Origin: Syntrophus aciditrophicus
GTDB taxonomy: Bacteria > Desulfobacterota > Syntrophia > Syntrophales > UBA8958
Length of the DNA stretch: 50,001 nt
NCBI GenBank assembly: GCA_020718905.1
Contig: DYRD01000009.1
Location: forward strand, 1-50,001
Reading direction: 5' to 3'
Part shown: one piece after another, positions 25,609 to 33,894 of the stretch
Position numbering within the stretch: position 1 is the stretch's first letter
Layout of the letters: the number at the start of each line of letters is the position of its first letter
Notes under the pieces: model-generated
Seen by the model: only the letters and a program-made list of their open reading frames with translations
The model's database searches: none
What the model was told of the DNA's origin: nothing
Position numbers and translations under genes: made by a program

Positions 25609-26487
25609 ATGCTTATCCCGTTCCCATCCCTGCCGTCGCTGAAGGGCCGCTGCCCCTTTCGTCTCGGTACAACCTCCTATATCCTGCCCGATGCCATTGT
25701 CCCCAATGTCCGGTTCACAGGACCTTTTGTTGACGAACTGGAACTGGTCCTGTTTGAAAGTCGCTTTGCGGACAACTTGCCAACCCCCAAGGTAATCGAA
25801 GAGTTGCATGGCTTGGCCCGGGAATATGACCTGTCCTACAACGTGCATTTGCCGACAGACGTATTTTTAGGTCATCCCGACGCGGGAATGCGGCGGCAGG
25901 CCTGCGATACGATCCTCCGCTTTTACGGGCGCACCCTGCCCCTCCGTCCCACTTTATACGTCCTTCACCCGCCGGAAGATACCAGGCATGTTCATACCTC
26001 GGTTTGGCAAGACAATCTCCGCTCTTCCCTTGCATATCTCCTGGAACGGGGCATGGAGCGCAATCTGCTCGGCATCGAAAACATCGCTTATCCTTTCCTG
26101 TGGATTTATCCGCTGATCAGAGAGTTAAACCTGCGCATATGCCTTGATGTCGGCCATCTCCTCGTACAGCAGGAAGAGTTGAGAACATATATAGAGGCAT
26201 ATGGCGAGGAGATCGCCATGCTCCACCTCCACGGTGCGGCAGGGAAGAAGGATCATCGCTCCCTGCAGGAGATACCGTCCCACGACTGGCATATCATATC
26301 AAATTTCTTGATTAATTATCGCGGCGGCGTCTCCCTGGAGGTGTTCTCCCGGGAAGATTTAACCACCTCCCTGGAGAGAATGTCCGCCTTATTGCCCCTC
26401 CCTAAGGATGATCGTATTGATGAATCGGGGCGACCCGCTTTGATCGGGAGCGGAACCGCAGCGGGCAATCCCGTAAGGAGGGCATAA
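25609..26487 (+). CDS. cbiR: CbiR-type cobamide remodelling phosphodiesterase (AP-endonuclease-2-like barrel)
   Basis: 292 residues of the sugar-phosphate-isomerase/AP_endonuc_2 TIM-barrel fold. Blocks I associate with CbiR: FRLGTTSYILPDAIVPNVRF, VDELELVLFES, NVHLPTDVFLG, and barrel metal ligands in VLHPPED, IENIAYPF, CLDVGHLL and LHLHGA. CbiR (characterised in Akkermansia) cleaves the nucleotide loop of salvaged cobamides to yield cobinamide phosphate for rebuilding. Context agrees: it overlaps cobU by one base (TAATG) and heads the cobU-cobS-cbiB cluster. The last 30 residues after ALLPLPKDD are poorly conserved. A generic xylose-isomerase-like function is the alternative. Confidence 0.78.
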   Translation: MLIPFPSLPSLKGRCPFRLGTTSYILPDAIVPNVRFTGPFVDELELVLFESRFADNLPTPKVIEELHGLAREYDLSYNVHLPTDVFLGHPDAGMRRQACDTILRFYGRTLPLRPTLYVLHPPEDTRHVHTSVWQDNLRSSLAYLLERGMERNLLGIENIAYPFLWIYPLIRELNLRICLDVGHLLVQQEELRTYIEAYGEEIAMLHLHGAAGKKDHRSLQEIPSHDWHIISNFLINYRGGVSLEVFSREDLTTSLERMSALLPLPKDDRIDESGRPALIGSGTAAGNPVRRA

Positions 26488-27074
26488 TGGCGGAGATGAT
26501 CGTGATCACCGGGGGAAGCCGTAGCGGCAAAAGCACTTTCGCCCAGCAACTGGCCGAATCTCGCTCCGCAACAAGGATTTATCTTGCCACTTGCCCGATC
26601 ATCGACGGGGAAATGGCGGACCGGATAGAAAAGCACCGCCGGGACCGGCAAGGCCGTAACTGGCAAACCATTGAAGAAGCAACCGACCTAGCGGGCGCCC
26701 TTGCCAAGGGAGTATTGGCAGGCCGCGACCAAGGAAAAGGGGAGATGAGACCGGGAGGAGTGATCCTCGTTGACTGCCTCACCCTTTGGATCAACAATCT
26801 CCTCTATCAGGCCGAAAGACGAGGCGCCTCTTTGTCCGAAGCGGACATCGTCGCAGCCTCCCAGGAAGTCCTGCAGACAGCGCGGTCAGGTAAAGGCGCC
26901 ATTATCTTCGTCAGCAACGAGGTCGGGCTGGGCGTCGTTCCCGATCATTTCTCCGGACGGCTTTTCCGTGATCTGGCCGGACGCTGCAACCAGGTCTTTG
27001 CCAAGGAGGCCGACGCCGTGGTTTTCATGGTCAGCGGCATCCCCATGTGGATCAAAGGAAAGGAATTTAGCTAA
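26487..27074 (+). CDS. cobU: Bifunctional adenosylcobinamide kinase / adenosylcobinamide-phosphate guanylyltransferase
   Basis: 195 residues. P-loop VITGGSRSGKSTFAQQLAES, RIYLATCPIIDGEMADRIEK-H (the guanylylated His lies in EKHRRDR), LVDCLTLWINNLL, IIFVSNEVGLGVVPDH. It activates cobinamide to GDP-cobinamide for CobS. SD AAGGAGG lies inside the end of cbiR. The 78 bases between its stop and cobS carry only a 9-codon frame (MRLLATIMP) that may be what remains of cobT. Confidence 0.94.
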   Translation: MAEMIVITGGSRSGKSTFAQQLAESRSATRIYLATCPIIDGEMADRIEKHRRDRQGRNWQTIEEATDLAGALAKGVLAGRDQGKGEMRPGGVILVDCLTLWINNLLYQAERRGASLSEADIVAASQEVLQTARSGKGAIIFVSNEVGLGVVPDHFSGRLFRDLAGRCNQVFAKEADAVVFMVSGIPMWIKGKEFS

Positions 27075-27152
27075 AGACATGAGATTACTTGCAACGATCA
27101 TGCCGTAGTCCCCCCGTGCCGATGGGGAAGCGCGATCTGCAGCCCATTTTAA

Positions 27153-27614
27153 ATGAAATCTTTCCTTGCCGTCATCCAGTTCCTGACGATTATCCCCGTG
27201 CCGGGAGGTCAAACCATCAGGGATACGGATATCGAGAGTTGCGTCCCTTTCTTCCCCGTGGTGGGCCTGTTGATCGGCTGCCTGATTGCCCTGTGCGACC
27301 ATTGCATTTCCGGTCTTTTCCCGTCCCTCCCCGCTGCCGTACTGACGGTCCTGGCGCTCCTGATCATTACCGGCGGCCTCCACATGGACGGCCTTGCCGA
27401 CACCGCCGACGGCGTCTTCAGCGTCCGGGCCCGGGAGAGGATGCTGGCGATCATGCGGGACAGCCGCATCGGCGCCATGGGGGTCCTGGCCATGGTCTTC
27501 ATCATCGCCCTGAAAATCGCCGCCCTGGTCCCCCTGCCCCTCCCGCAACGCCTGGCCATCCTCGTTTTAATGCCTATCGGCGGCCGTTTCGCCATATTAA
27601 CTGACAGCCGGTAG
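27153..27614 (+). pseudogene. cobS: Adenosylcobinamide-GDP ribazoletransferase CobS, C-terminally truncated
   Basis: 153 residues of a protein normally about 240-260. The N-terminal part is well conserved: FLAVIQFLTIIPVPGG, the metal-binding GGLHMDGLADTADGVFS, MRDSRIGAMGVLAMVFIIAL. It breaks at MPIGGRFAILTDSR-stop, where homologues continue with GGR(W/F)... and several more membrane helices. A 15-base GGTGGGGATGGGGTT repeat (27614-27628) starts at the stop codon, and cbiB follows 22 bases later. The missing third probably makes the protein inactive unless the loss is an assembly artefact. Confidence 0.85.
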
Positions 27615-27628
27615 GTGGGGATGGGGTT
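27614..27628 (-). repeat. Copy of a C-rich repeat motif at the end of truncated cobS
   Basis: On the minus strand this reads AACCCCATCCCCACC, 14 of 15 bases identical to the motif at 44381-44395 inside the archease gene. It begins at the cobS stop codon. Confidence 0.4.
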
Positions 27629-27636
27629 AGGACTTT

Positions 27637-28548
27637 ATGTCTCTTGAATATCAAATTCTTGCCGCCGTCCTTCTTGATCTGAGCTGCGGCGACCCCCGGT
27701 GGTTTCCCCATCCGGTGAAATTTATCGGGCGCTTTGCCCTTTTCTGTGAGCCCGTCAGCCGGAAGGCAATCTCCCATACCCGCCTGGCGGGGCTAATCAC
27801 GGTTATATGTGTATTAGCGGCAACCGCCGGGATTTCCTGGGGTATCGTCCTCGCGGCCGGCTTCCTCCATCCCTTGCTGGGCGACGCCGTCTCTGTCCTG
27901 CTTATTTATACCACCCTCGCCGCCCGGGATCTCTCCCGCCATAGCCTTGAGGTTTATGAGAGCCTCCAGGAGGGAGCTCTGCCCGAGGCGCGCCGGCGGG
28001 TGGACAGCATTGTGGGGCGGGACACGGATATTCTCGATGAACAAGGTATCGTCCGGGCCACCGTGGAGAGCGTCGCCGAAAACACCGCCGACGGCGTCAC
28101 GGCCCCCCTGCTGTTCGCCTTCCTGGGCGGCCCGGTCGGGGCGCTCCTTTACAAGGCCGTCAACACCCTCGATTCGACCTTCGGCTACAAAAACGAACGC
28201 TACCGGGAGTTCGGCTGGGCCGCCGCCCGCCTGACGGCGATCCTCGTCCCCGCCGCCACCGTTCTTACCGGCTTAAATGCTCGTAATTCCATAAAAATTC
28301 TCTTCCGGGACGCCCGCAATCATCCCAGCCCCAATTCGGGCTACCTGGAGGCAGCCATGGCCGGGGCTCTCGGCGTGCAACTCGGAGGCCGGAACTATTA
28401 CTTCGGCCAGCCTTCGCAACGGCCCACCATGGGAGATCCCCTGCGGCCTCTCGCAAGGCGGGATATTATCAGGGTCAACGCCCTGATGTTCGTGACATAT
28501 TCCCTCCTGCTGGCAGGATGCCTGGCTCTTCTTCACACCGTAACATGA
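27637..28548 (+). CDS. cbiB: Adenosylcobinamide-phosphate synthase CbiB
   Basis: 303-residue polytopic membrane protein that attaches aminopropanol (phosphate) to cobyric acid. Family blocks: LLDLSCGDPRWFPHPVKFIG, VGRDTDILDEQGIVRATVES, VAENTADGVTAPLLFAFLGG, NTLDSTFGYKNERYREFGWA, RNHPSPNSGYLEAAMAGALG. All look intact and the length is normal. Last gene of the cobamide cluster, on the same strand as cbiR and cobU. A promoter for the next gene follows its stop. Confidence 0.94.
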   Translation: MSLEYQILAAVLLDLSCGDPRWFPHPVKFIGRFALFCEPVSRKAISHTRLAGLITVICVLAATAGISWGIVLAAGFLHPLLGDAVSVLLIYTTLAARDLSRHSLEVYESLQEGALPEARRRVDSIVGRDTDILDEQGIVRATVESVAENTADGVTAPLLFAFLGGPVGALLYKAVNTLDSTFGYKNERYREFGWAAARLTAILVPAATVLTGLNARNSIKILFRDARNHPSPNSGYLEAAMAGALGVQLGGRNYYFGQPSQRPTMGDPLRPLARRDIIRVNALMFVTYSLLLAGCLALLHTVT

Positions 28549-28619
28549 TCCCAAGACAAAACAGAACCGCCGCCGCCAGAACATATGGAAGCCGGAATCG
28601 GTGATGATTCTTATTTTAT

Positions 28620-28647
28620 TTGACTATCCCATCTTAATATGTATGAT
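28620..28647 (+). promoter_or_regulatory. Sigma-70 promoter for the Kdo8N/LPS cluster
   Basis: TTGACT at 28620-28625 and TATGAT at 28642-28647, 16-base spacer, 28 bases before the ATG of the iron-containing dehydrogenase. It separates the LPS cluster from the cobamide genes. Confidence 0.55.
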
Positions 28648-28674
28648 ACCGCAAAATAAAAAAAGGTGACGACG

Positions 28675-29832
28675 ATGCATAAAATATTTTCCTTTACCGG
28701 GGCCCGGAGGATCGTCTTCGGCAATGGCTCCTTCCAGCAGCTTCCCGAACTGATCCGGGAATTACAGGCCAAACGCCCCCTGATCGTTCTGGACAAACAA
28801 CTGGCCGCCACGGGCATGAAAGAGCGAGTATCCGCTTTGCTGAAGAAAAGCGGCATGGAGAGTCAGATTTTCGATAAGGTCGAGGCGGAACCGAAAATCT
28901 CGCAGGCCGACGATGGGGCGAAACTGGCCCTGAAGGGAAAATGCGACCTCGTGGTCGGCATCGGCGGGGGAAGCGCCATGGACGTGGCCAAGGCCATCGC
29001 CGTCCTAGCCGCCAACAAGGGCAAGGCCGTCGATTATCTCGGCCTGAACAAGGTTCCCGGACGGGGGCTCCCCAAGATCATGATCCCGACCACGTCCGGC
29101 ACGGGCAGCGAGGTCACCTTTACCTCCGTTTTTGTCCGACCCGATCTGAAAAAGAAGGAGGGCATGAACAGCCCCTTCCTTTACCCGGACCTGGCCCTCC
29201 TGGACCCGCTCCTGACGGTGAGCCTGCCACCCGGTCCCACGGCGTCCACGGGGATTGACGCCCTCTGTCACGCCATCGAGGCCTATACGTCCATCAACGC
29301 CTCACCCCTGAGCGAACTGATCTCCCGGGAGGCGATCGCCATGATCACCGCGAATCTTCGGACCGCCGTTCATAACGGTAGCAATATCGCCGCCCGGGAA
29401 AAGATGCTCCTCGGCAGCCTCTATGCCGGTCTGGGGCTGGCCAATGCGGGGGTCACCGCCGTTCATTCCCTTTCTTACCCCCTGGGCGGCAAGTATGGCA
29501 TCCCCCACGGCCTGGCCAACACGGTCCTCCTGCCCCATGTCATGTCCTTCAACCTCCCCGGAGCCCAGGAAAAGTTCGTGGATATTGCCGAGGCCATGGG
29601 GGAAATGGTCGAGGGCGTCTCCCTCCGGGAGGCGGCCTATTTAGCCCTGGAAGCGGTTAACGCCCTGGTGGAAGACTGTGGCATCCAAACCAATCTGGAG
29701 GATCTGGGCATCTCGGAAGATGATTTTGAAGAGATGGCCAAAATCGCCCTGACCGTTGCCCGCCCCTTGGCGAATAATCCCCGGCAACTGACCCTGGAAG
29801 ACGCCGTGGCGATCTATGAGGACGCTTTTTGA
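28675..29832 (+). CDS. Iron-containing alcohol dehydrogenase; candidate Kdo 8-oxidase (KdnB role)
   Basis: 385 residues from ATG 28675 with AAGGTGA upstream. NAD-binding GIGGGSAMDVAKAIAVLAAN, PTTSGTGSEVTFTSVF, and metal site GIDALCHAIEAYTS, VHSLSYPLGGKYGIPHGLAN and HV downstream, as in type III (Fe/Zn) dehydrogenases. By sequence alone it is like butanol or propanediol dehydrogenases. Its position directly before a KdnA-like aminotransferase suggests the KdnB role, oxidation of Kdo C8 to the aldehyde. That is an inference from context. First gene of the cluster. Confidence 0.85.
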   Translation: MHKIFSFTGARRIVFGNGSFQQLPELIRELQAKRPLIVLDKQLAATGMKERVSALLKKSGMESQIFDKVEAEPKISQADDGAKLALKGKCDLVVGIGGGSAMDVAKAIAVLAANKGKAVDYLGLNKVPGRGLPKIMIPTTSGTGSEVTFTSVFVRPDLKKKEGMNSPFLYPDLALLDPLLTVSLPPGPTASTGIDALCHAIEAYTSINASPLSELISREAIAMITANLRTAVHNGSNIAAREKMLLGSLYAGLGLANAGVTAVHSLSYPLGGKYGIPHGLANTVLLPHVMSFNLPGAQEKFVDIAEAMGEMVEGVSLREAAYLALEAVNALVEDCGIQTNLEDLGISEDDFEEMAKIALTVARPLANNPRQLTLEDAVAIYEDAF

Positions 29833-29941
29833 TTATAACCGGCAAGGTTGTGGCGATGGATGCGGCGCTGCCGAACCGGGCACCGCCTGGACGGGTTCAC
29901 GATAGCAATTGACTAAACGGTATTAAGGAGGATTACGGAAA

Positions 29942-31144
29942 ATGGCCGGTTTTGAGGTTTTCGGTAAGGAAGAAAGAAAAGAAGTAATGGACGTCATGGA
30001 AACAGGCGTCCTGATGCGTTACGGATTCGATGCGGAACGGAAGGGAGTCTTCAAGGTCCGCCAGTTTGAAGAGGAATTTGCCGCCTATTGCGGGTCCGCG
30101 TATGCCTTGGGGGTCACCTCCGGCTCAGCGGCCCTCAAGGTCGCCCTGACGGCCCTCGATATCGGCCCGGGCGATGAAGTAATCGTGCCGGCCTTCACCT
30201 TCATCGCCACTTACGAGGCGGTCCTCGAGGCCGGAGCCATCCCCGTCATGGCCGACATCGACGATTCCCTGAACCTTGATCCAGATGATATCATTAATAA
30301 AATGACCACCTACACCAAGGCGGTCATCCCCGTACACATGTGCGGCGCCCCGGCAAACATCGAAAAGATCGTCGACATCGCCCGTAAATCCAACCTGCTC
30401 GTCCTGGAAGACAACGCCCAGGCCGCCGGGGGGGCGTATCATGGTAAAAAGCTCGGTACTTTCGGTACTATGGGCATCTTCAGCCTCGACTACTACAAGA
30501 CCATCACCTCCGGGGAAGGAGGCATGGTCATCACGGACAGCAAGGAACTCTATGACCGGTCCGACTGGTACCACGACCACGGCCATGACCATAACTTCAA
30601 GGTCAGCCGGGCCATGGAAGGGCGGTCCATTCTTGGCTTCAATTATCGGATGAACGAACTTCAGGGCGCCGTCGGTCTGGCCCAGTTCCGGAAACTGGAC
30701 ATGATTATTGCCGCGCAGAAGAAAAACAAGAACGCCATTAAGGACTTATTAAAGGATGTACGGGGACTGCAATTCCGGAACATCTCCGATCCCGCCGGGG
30801 ATACGGCTACCTTTCTGGGGTTCAACCTCCCCGACGCAGCGTCAACCGAGCGTTTTCAGGCCGCCCTCGCGGCGGAAGGCGTGGACACGGTCTGTTATAA
30901 AAGGAACAAGTGGCACTATGTCCCGAACTGGGAACACCTCCTGGCCTGGGCCACGGCGAATTCGAAGAAATTCCCCTTTACCTACCCCGCTTACCGGGGC
31001 AAGGTGGACTACGGCATCCACCTGATTCCCAAGGCGGAAGACCTCCTGGGACGGACGCTGTTCATGGCCATCCCGATCCTGATGCCGGAGGAAAGGTTGG
31101 AGAAGATCAGCCGGGGGATAAAAAAAGCGGCCCTTCAAATTTGA
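29942..31144 (+). CDS. kdnA: DegT/DnrJ/EryC1/StrS aminotransferase; likely 8-amino-3,8-dideoxy-octulosonate transaminase (KdnA)
   Basis: PLP-dependent sugar aminotransferase, 400 residues, SD AAGGAGG. PLP-fold blocks: GVTSGSAALKVALTALDIGP, DEVIVPAFTFIATYEAVLEA, LLVLEDNAQAAGGAYHGKKL, and the Schiff-base Lys in SLDYYKTITSGEGGM. The N-terminus (GFEVFGKEERKEVMDVMETG then VLMRYGF) and the DHGHDHNFKVSRAMEG and GFNYRMNELQGAVGLAQFRK segments match my memory of KdnA of Shewanella, which aminates Kdo at C8 after KdnB oxidation. Next to a dehydrogenase, hldD and kdsB, this supports Kdo8N synthesis. The fallback is a generic nucleotide-sugar aminotransferase. Confidence 0.8.
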   Translation: MAGFEVFGKEERKEVMDVMETGVLMRYGFDAERKGVFKVRQFEEEFAAYCGSAYALGVTSGSAALKVALTALDIGPGDEVIVPAFTFIATYEAVLEAGAIPVMADIDDSLNLDPDDIINKMTTYTKAVIPVHMCGAPANIEKIVDIARKSNLLVLEDNAQAAGGAYHGKKLGTFGTMGIFSLDYYKTITSGEGGMVITDSKELYDRSDWYHDHGHDHNFKVSRAMEGRSILGFNYRMNELQGAVGLAQFRKLDMIIAAQKKNKNAIKDLLKDVRGLQFRNISDPAGDTATFLGFNLPDAASTERFQAALAAEGVDTVCYKRNKWHYVPNWEHLLAWATANSKKFPFTYPAYRGKVDYGIHLIPKAEDLLGRTLFMAIPILMPEERLEKISRGIKKAALQI

Positions 31145-31167
31145 TGAGCTTGTAAAGGGAGTAATTT

Positions 31168-32139
31168 ATGATCGTTGTCACCGGCGGGGCCGGTTTTATC
31201 GGCAGTGCCTTTGTCTGGAAACTCAATCAGCAGGGCATCCATAACATTATCATTGTGGACAACCTCGGGATCTCCGAGAAGTGGAAGAATCTCGCAAACT
31301 TACGATTTCTTGAATATATCCACAAAGACGATTTTCTCCAGATGATTTCCGCCGACCAGGTGCCGTTTACGGTCCGGGCCGTCATCCACCTGGGGGCATG
31401 CTCCGCAACGACGGAACGGGACGCCGATTATCTGTGGCGCAACAATTATCTCTACACCTGTCGGCTGGCCGACTGGGCGATCCGAAACGGGATTCGCTTC
31501 CTCTACGCCAGCTCCGCCGCCACTTACGGCGACGGCGCCCGGGGCTTCTCCGACGATGACACCCTCACCCCTACCCTCAAGCCCACCAATATGTACGGCT
31601 ATTCCAAGCAGGTCTTCGATCTCTGGACCCTGCGCCGGGGAGCGGAAAAGCAGCTCGCCGGGGTCAAGTTTTTCAATGTCTTCGGCCCTAATGAGTATCA
31701 CAAGGGCGATATGGCCTCCGTTGTTTTCAAGGCCTTTCATCAGATCCGCGCCACCGGCCAGGTCCGTCTCTTCAAATCCCACCGGCCGGAATATGCCGAC
31801 GGTGGACAACTTCGCGATTTCGTTTACATAAAAGACTGTATCGAGGTGATGTGGTGGCTCCTGGAAAATAAAGACATAAACGGCATCTTCAACGTCGGCA
31901 CGGGCAAATCCCGGAGCTGGAGCGACCTGATCAACGCCATCTTTGCAGCCATGCAATTGCCCTCCCGGATAGAGTACTTCGACATGCCCGAGGAATTGCG
32001 TAATCAGTATCAGTACTTTACCGAGGCAAAAATGGACAAGCTCCAGGCTGCCGGCTGTCCCGTCACCTTCCGCACCCTGGAGGACTCCGTCCGGGACTAC
32101 GTAACCGGCCACCTGATGCAGGCCGACCCATATCTGTAA
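31168..32139 (+). CDS. hldD: ADP-L-glycero-D-manno-heptose 6-epimerase
   Basis: Last step of ADP-heptose synthesis for the LPS inner core. 323 residues, extended SDR: VTGGAGFIGSAFVWKLNQQG, VDNLG, HLGACSATTERDADYLWRNN, SSAATYGDG, catalytic Tyr/Lys in YGYSKQVFDLW, and VKFFNVFGPNEYHKGDMASV, which is diagnostic for HldD. Lies 23 bases after the aminotransferase and 16 bases before kdsB. Confidence 0.95.
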   Translation: MIVVTGGAGFIGSAFVWKLNQQGIHNIIIVDNLGISEKWKNLANLRFLEYIHKDDFLQMISADQVPFTVRAVIHLGACSATTERDADYLWRNNYLYTCRLADWAIRNGIRFLYASSAATYGDGARGFSDDDTLTPTLKPTNMYGYSKQVFDLWTLRRGAEKQLAGVKFFNVFGPNEYHKGDMASVVFKAFHQIRATGQVRLFKSHRPEYADGGQLRDFVYIKDCIEVMWWLLENKDINGIFNVGTGKSRSWSDLINAIFAAMQLPSRIEYFDMPEELRNQYQYFTEAKMDKLQAAGCPVTFRTLEDSVRDYVTGHLMQADPYL

Positions 32140-32155
32140 AGAGGTTTATTTTCAG

Positions 32156-32902
32156 ATGCAAATCGTTGGTATCATTCCCTCAAGATATGAATCGTCGCGC
32201 TTTCCCGGCAAACCCCTGGCGGACCTGGGCGGCAAGCCCATGATCCAGCACGTCTATGAGCGGGTCCTCCAGTCGGGGTTTGTTTCCCTGACGGCGGTGG
32301 CAACGGACGACGCAAGGATATTTGCGGCCGTAAAGGCCTTCGGCGGACAGGCCGTCCTGACGGCCGCCGTCCACCCTTCGGGAACGGACCGGATCCACGA
32401 GGCCGCCTCGCTGCTCCACCTTGACGATGACGACATCGTCGTGAATATCCAGGGGGATCAGCCGCTCTTCAATCCCATCCAGATCGCAGAGGTCGTGCAA
32501 CCGCTCCGGGATGATCCGTCCATTCCCATGTCCACGCTCATCTATCGTATCATCCGGGAAGAGGAAATCGGCCACCCCAACGCCGTCAAGACCGTTTATG
32601 ACGCGTACGGATTCGCCCTCTATTTTTCCCGGGCCACCGTGCCATACGTCCGGGATCGGGATAAGCGGGCCGACTATTACAAGCATCACGGCATCTACGC
32701 CTACCGCCGGCATTTTCTGCGGACCTTTGCCGCCCTCCCCGTAGGCAAACTTGAACAATTGGAAGCCCTGGAGCAGCTCCGGTCCTTGGAGTACGGCTAT
32801 AAAATCAAGGTGATAGAAACGAGCCACGACTCCGTGGAGGTGGACACGCCGGCGGAACTCGCCAGGGTGCGCCGCTTGTTGCGGAACGAACAAAACGCTT
32901 AA
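32156..32902 (+). CDS. kdsB: 3-deoxy-manno-octulosonate cytidylyltransferase (CMP-Kdo or CMP-Kdo8N synthetase)
   Basis: Activates Kdo with CTP. 248 residues. IIPSRYESSRFPGKPLADLG (nucleotide-binding loop), HPSGTDRIHEAA, VVNIQGDQPLFNP (metal Asp), HHGIYAYRRHFLRTF, LEQLEALEQLRSLEYGYKIK, VDTPAELARVRRLL. In Shewanella a KdsB homologue in the kdn cluster prefers 8-amino-Kdo; the placement here after a KdnA-like gene raises the same possibility, which the sequence alone does not settle. Confidence 0.95.
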   Translation: MQIVGIIPSRYESSRFPGKPLADLGGKPMIQHVYERVLQSGFVSLTAVATDDARIFAAVKAFGGQAVLTAAVHPSGTDRIHEAASLLHLDDDDIVVNIQGDQPLFNPIQIAEVVQPLRDDPSIPMSTLIYRIIREEEIGHPNAVKTVYDAYGFALYFSRATVPYVRDRDKRADYYKHHGIYAYRRHFLRTFAALPVGKLEQLEALEQLRSLEYGYKIKVIETSHDSVEVDTPAELARVRRLLRNEQNA

Positions 32903-32942
32903 GATGGTTTGTGGTTTTCTTCTGCGCGTCAAGGAGGAAACC

Positions 32943-33894
32943 ATGCCAAATACTTATCGGGACTTTTTTTGTTATGGTCGATCTTGAATATCTGCAAAAC
33001 ATAAATCTGGTCGCCATCCCCAGAATGCAGCAATTTCTGCGCACCTTCGCCCTGGGACCAAACTATCACATCTTCCAGAAGGTGGATATTGTTTTTGAAA
33101 ATCCGGAAAATATCCCCAAGGGACAGAACGTCATCTTCGCCATGAACCACACGGACCGGTTCAACTACTGGCCTTTTCAGTATAAATTATCGAGACTGCT
33201 GCACTATCCCTGGACTACCGTTTGGGTGAAAGGCAAATACTATCGCAACAAGTGGCTTGGCCGGGGGCTGGACGCGTGCAATCTCATCCCCGTTCCTTCC
33301 CTGGGCTATCTGATCGAGGAGTTCTACGCCAGGAAATTCAACCGGCGGATCGACAGGGAAGCATACCGCAAGGTACGCGACGCCATTGACGGCAGAGATG
33401 TCGAGACGGAAGAATATGCCGCGAACGTGGCGGAAACGGCACGTCTCTTCGGGGACGGCGTCATCCCATTCATGCGCGACTACTACGAGCAGGTAATGGC
33501 GAAAGTGGCGGAACTCACCCGGTTTGCCCTTTTCGAAAAGGGTCTGAGTATCATCATCTTTCCCGAGGGGACCCGCGGAACCCAATTAGGGGAGGGCAAG
33601 ACGGGCATCGCCCAGGTGGCCCTGCACACGGGGAAAATGGTGGTCCCCATAGGCTGTAACAATTCCGATCAGGTATATCCCGACAGCCTGCCCTTCGCCA
33701 GATCGGGCCGGATCATCTATCGCATCGGGAAGCCATTTTCCGTGGCGGACCGCCTGCAGCCGTTCCGGATTGACGAACCCTTCCGGCTGTTATCCCGGGA
33801 ATCTCAACTGCGGCATAATGACCGCTTTGAAGGGGCGACAACGGTCATTATGGAAAGCATCCATGACTTGCTCGATGAAGCCTACCGGAGATAG
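32943..33894 (+). CDS. Glycerol-phosphate-type acyltransferase (PlsC-like), frameshift in a T7 run near the start
   Basis: About 317 residues. The best start is ATG 32943 with AAGGAGG six bases upstream, giving MPNTYRDFF, but the frame then fails. Removing one T from the seven at 32964-32970 gives MPNTYRDFFVMVDLEYLQN and the rest of the protein. Without that change, translation must begin at ATG 32974, which has no SD. Acyltransferase motifs: MNHTDRFNYWPFQY, where the usual H-x4-D is H-x4-N, and IIIFPEGTRGTQLGEGKTG, then VPIGCNNSDQ. A long charged insert lies between the two motifs. Follows kdsB, so a lipid A or phospholipid role is plausible. A frameshift, phase variation or sequencing error fits the T7 run. 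Confidence 0.75.
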
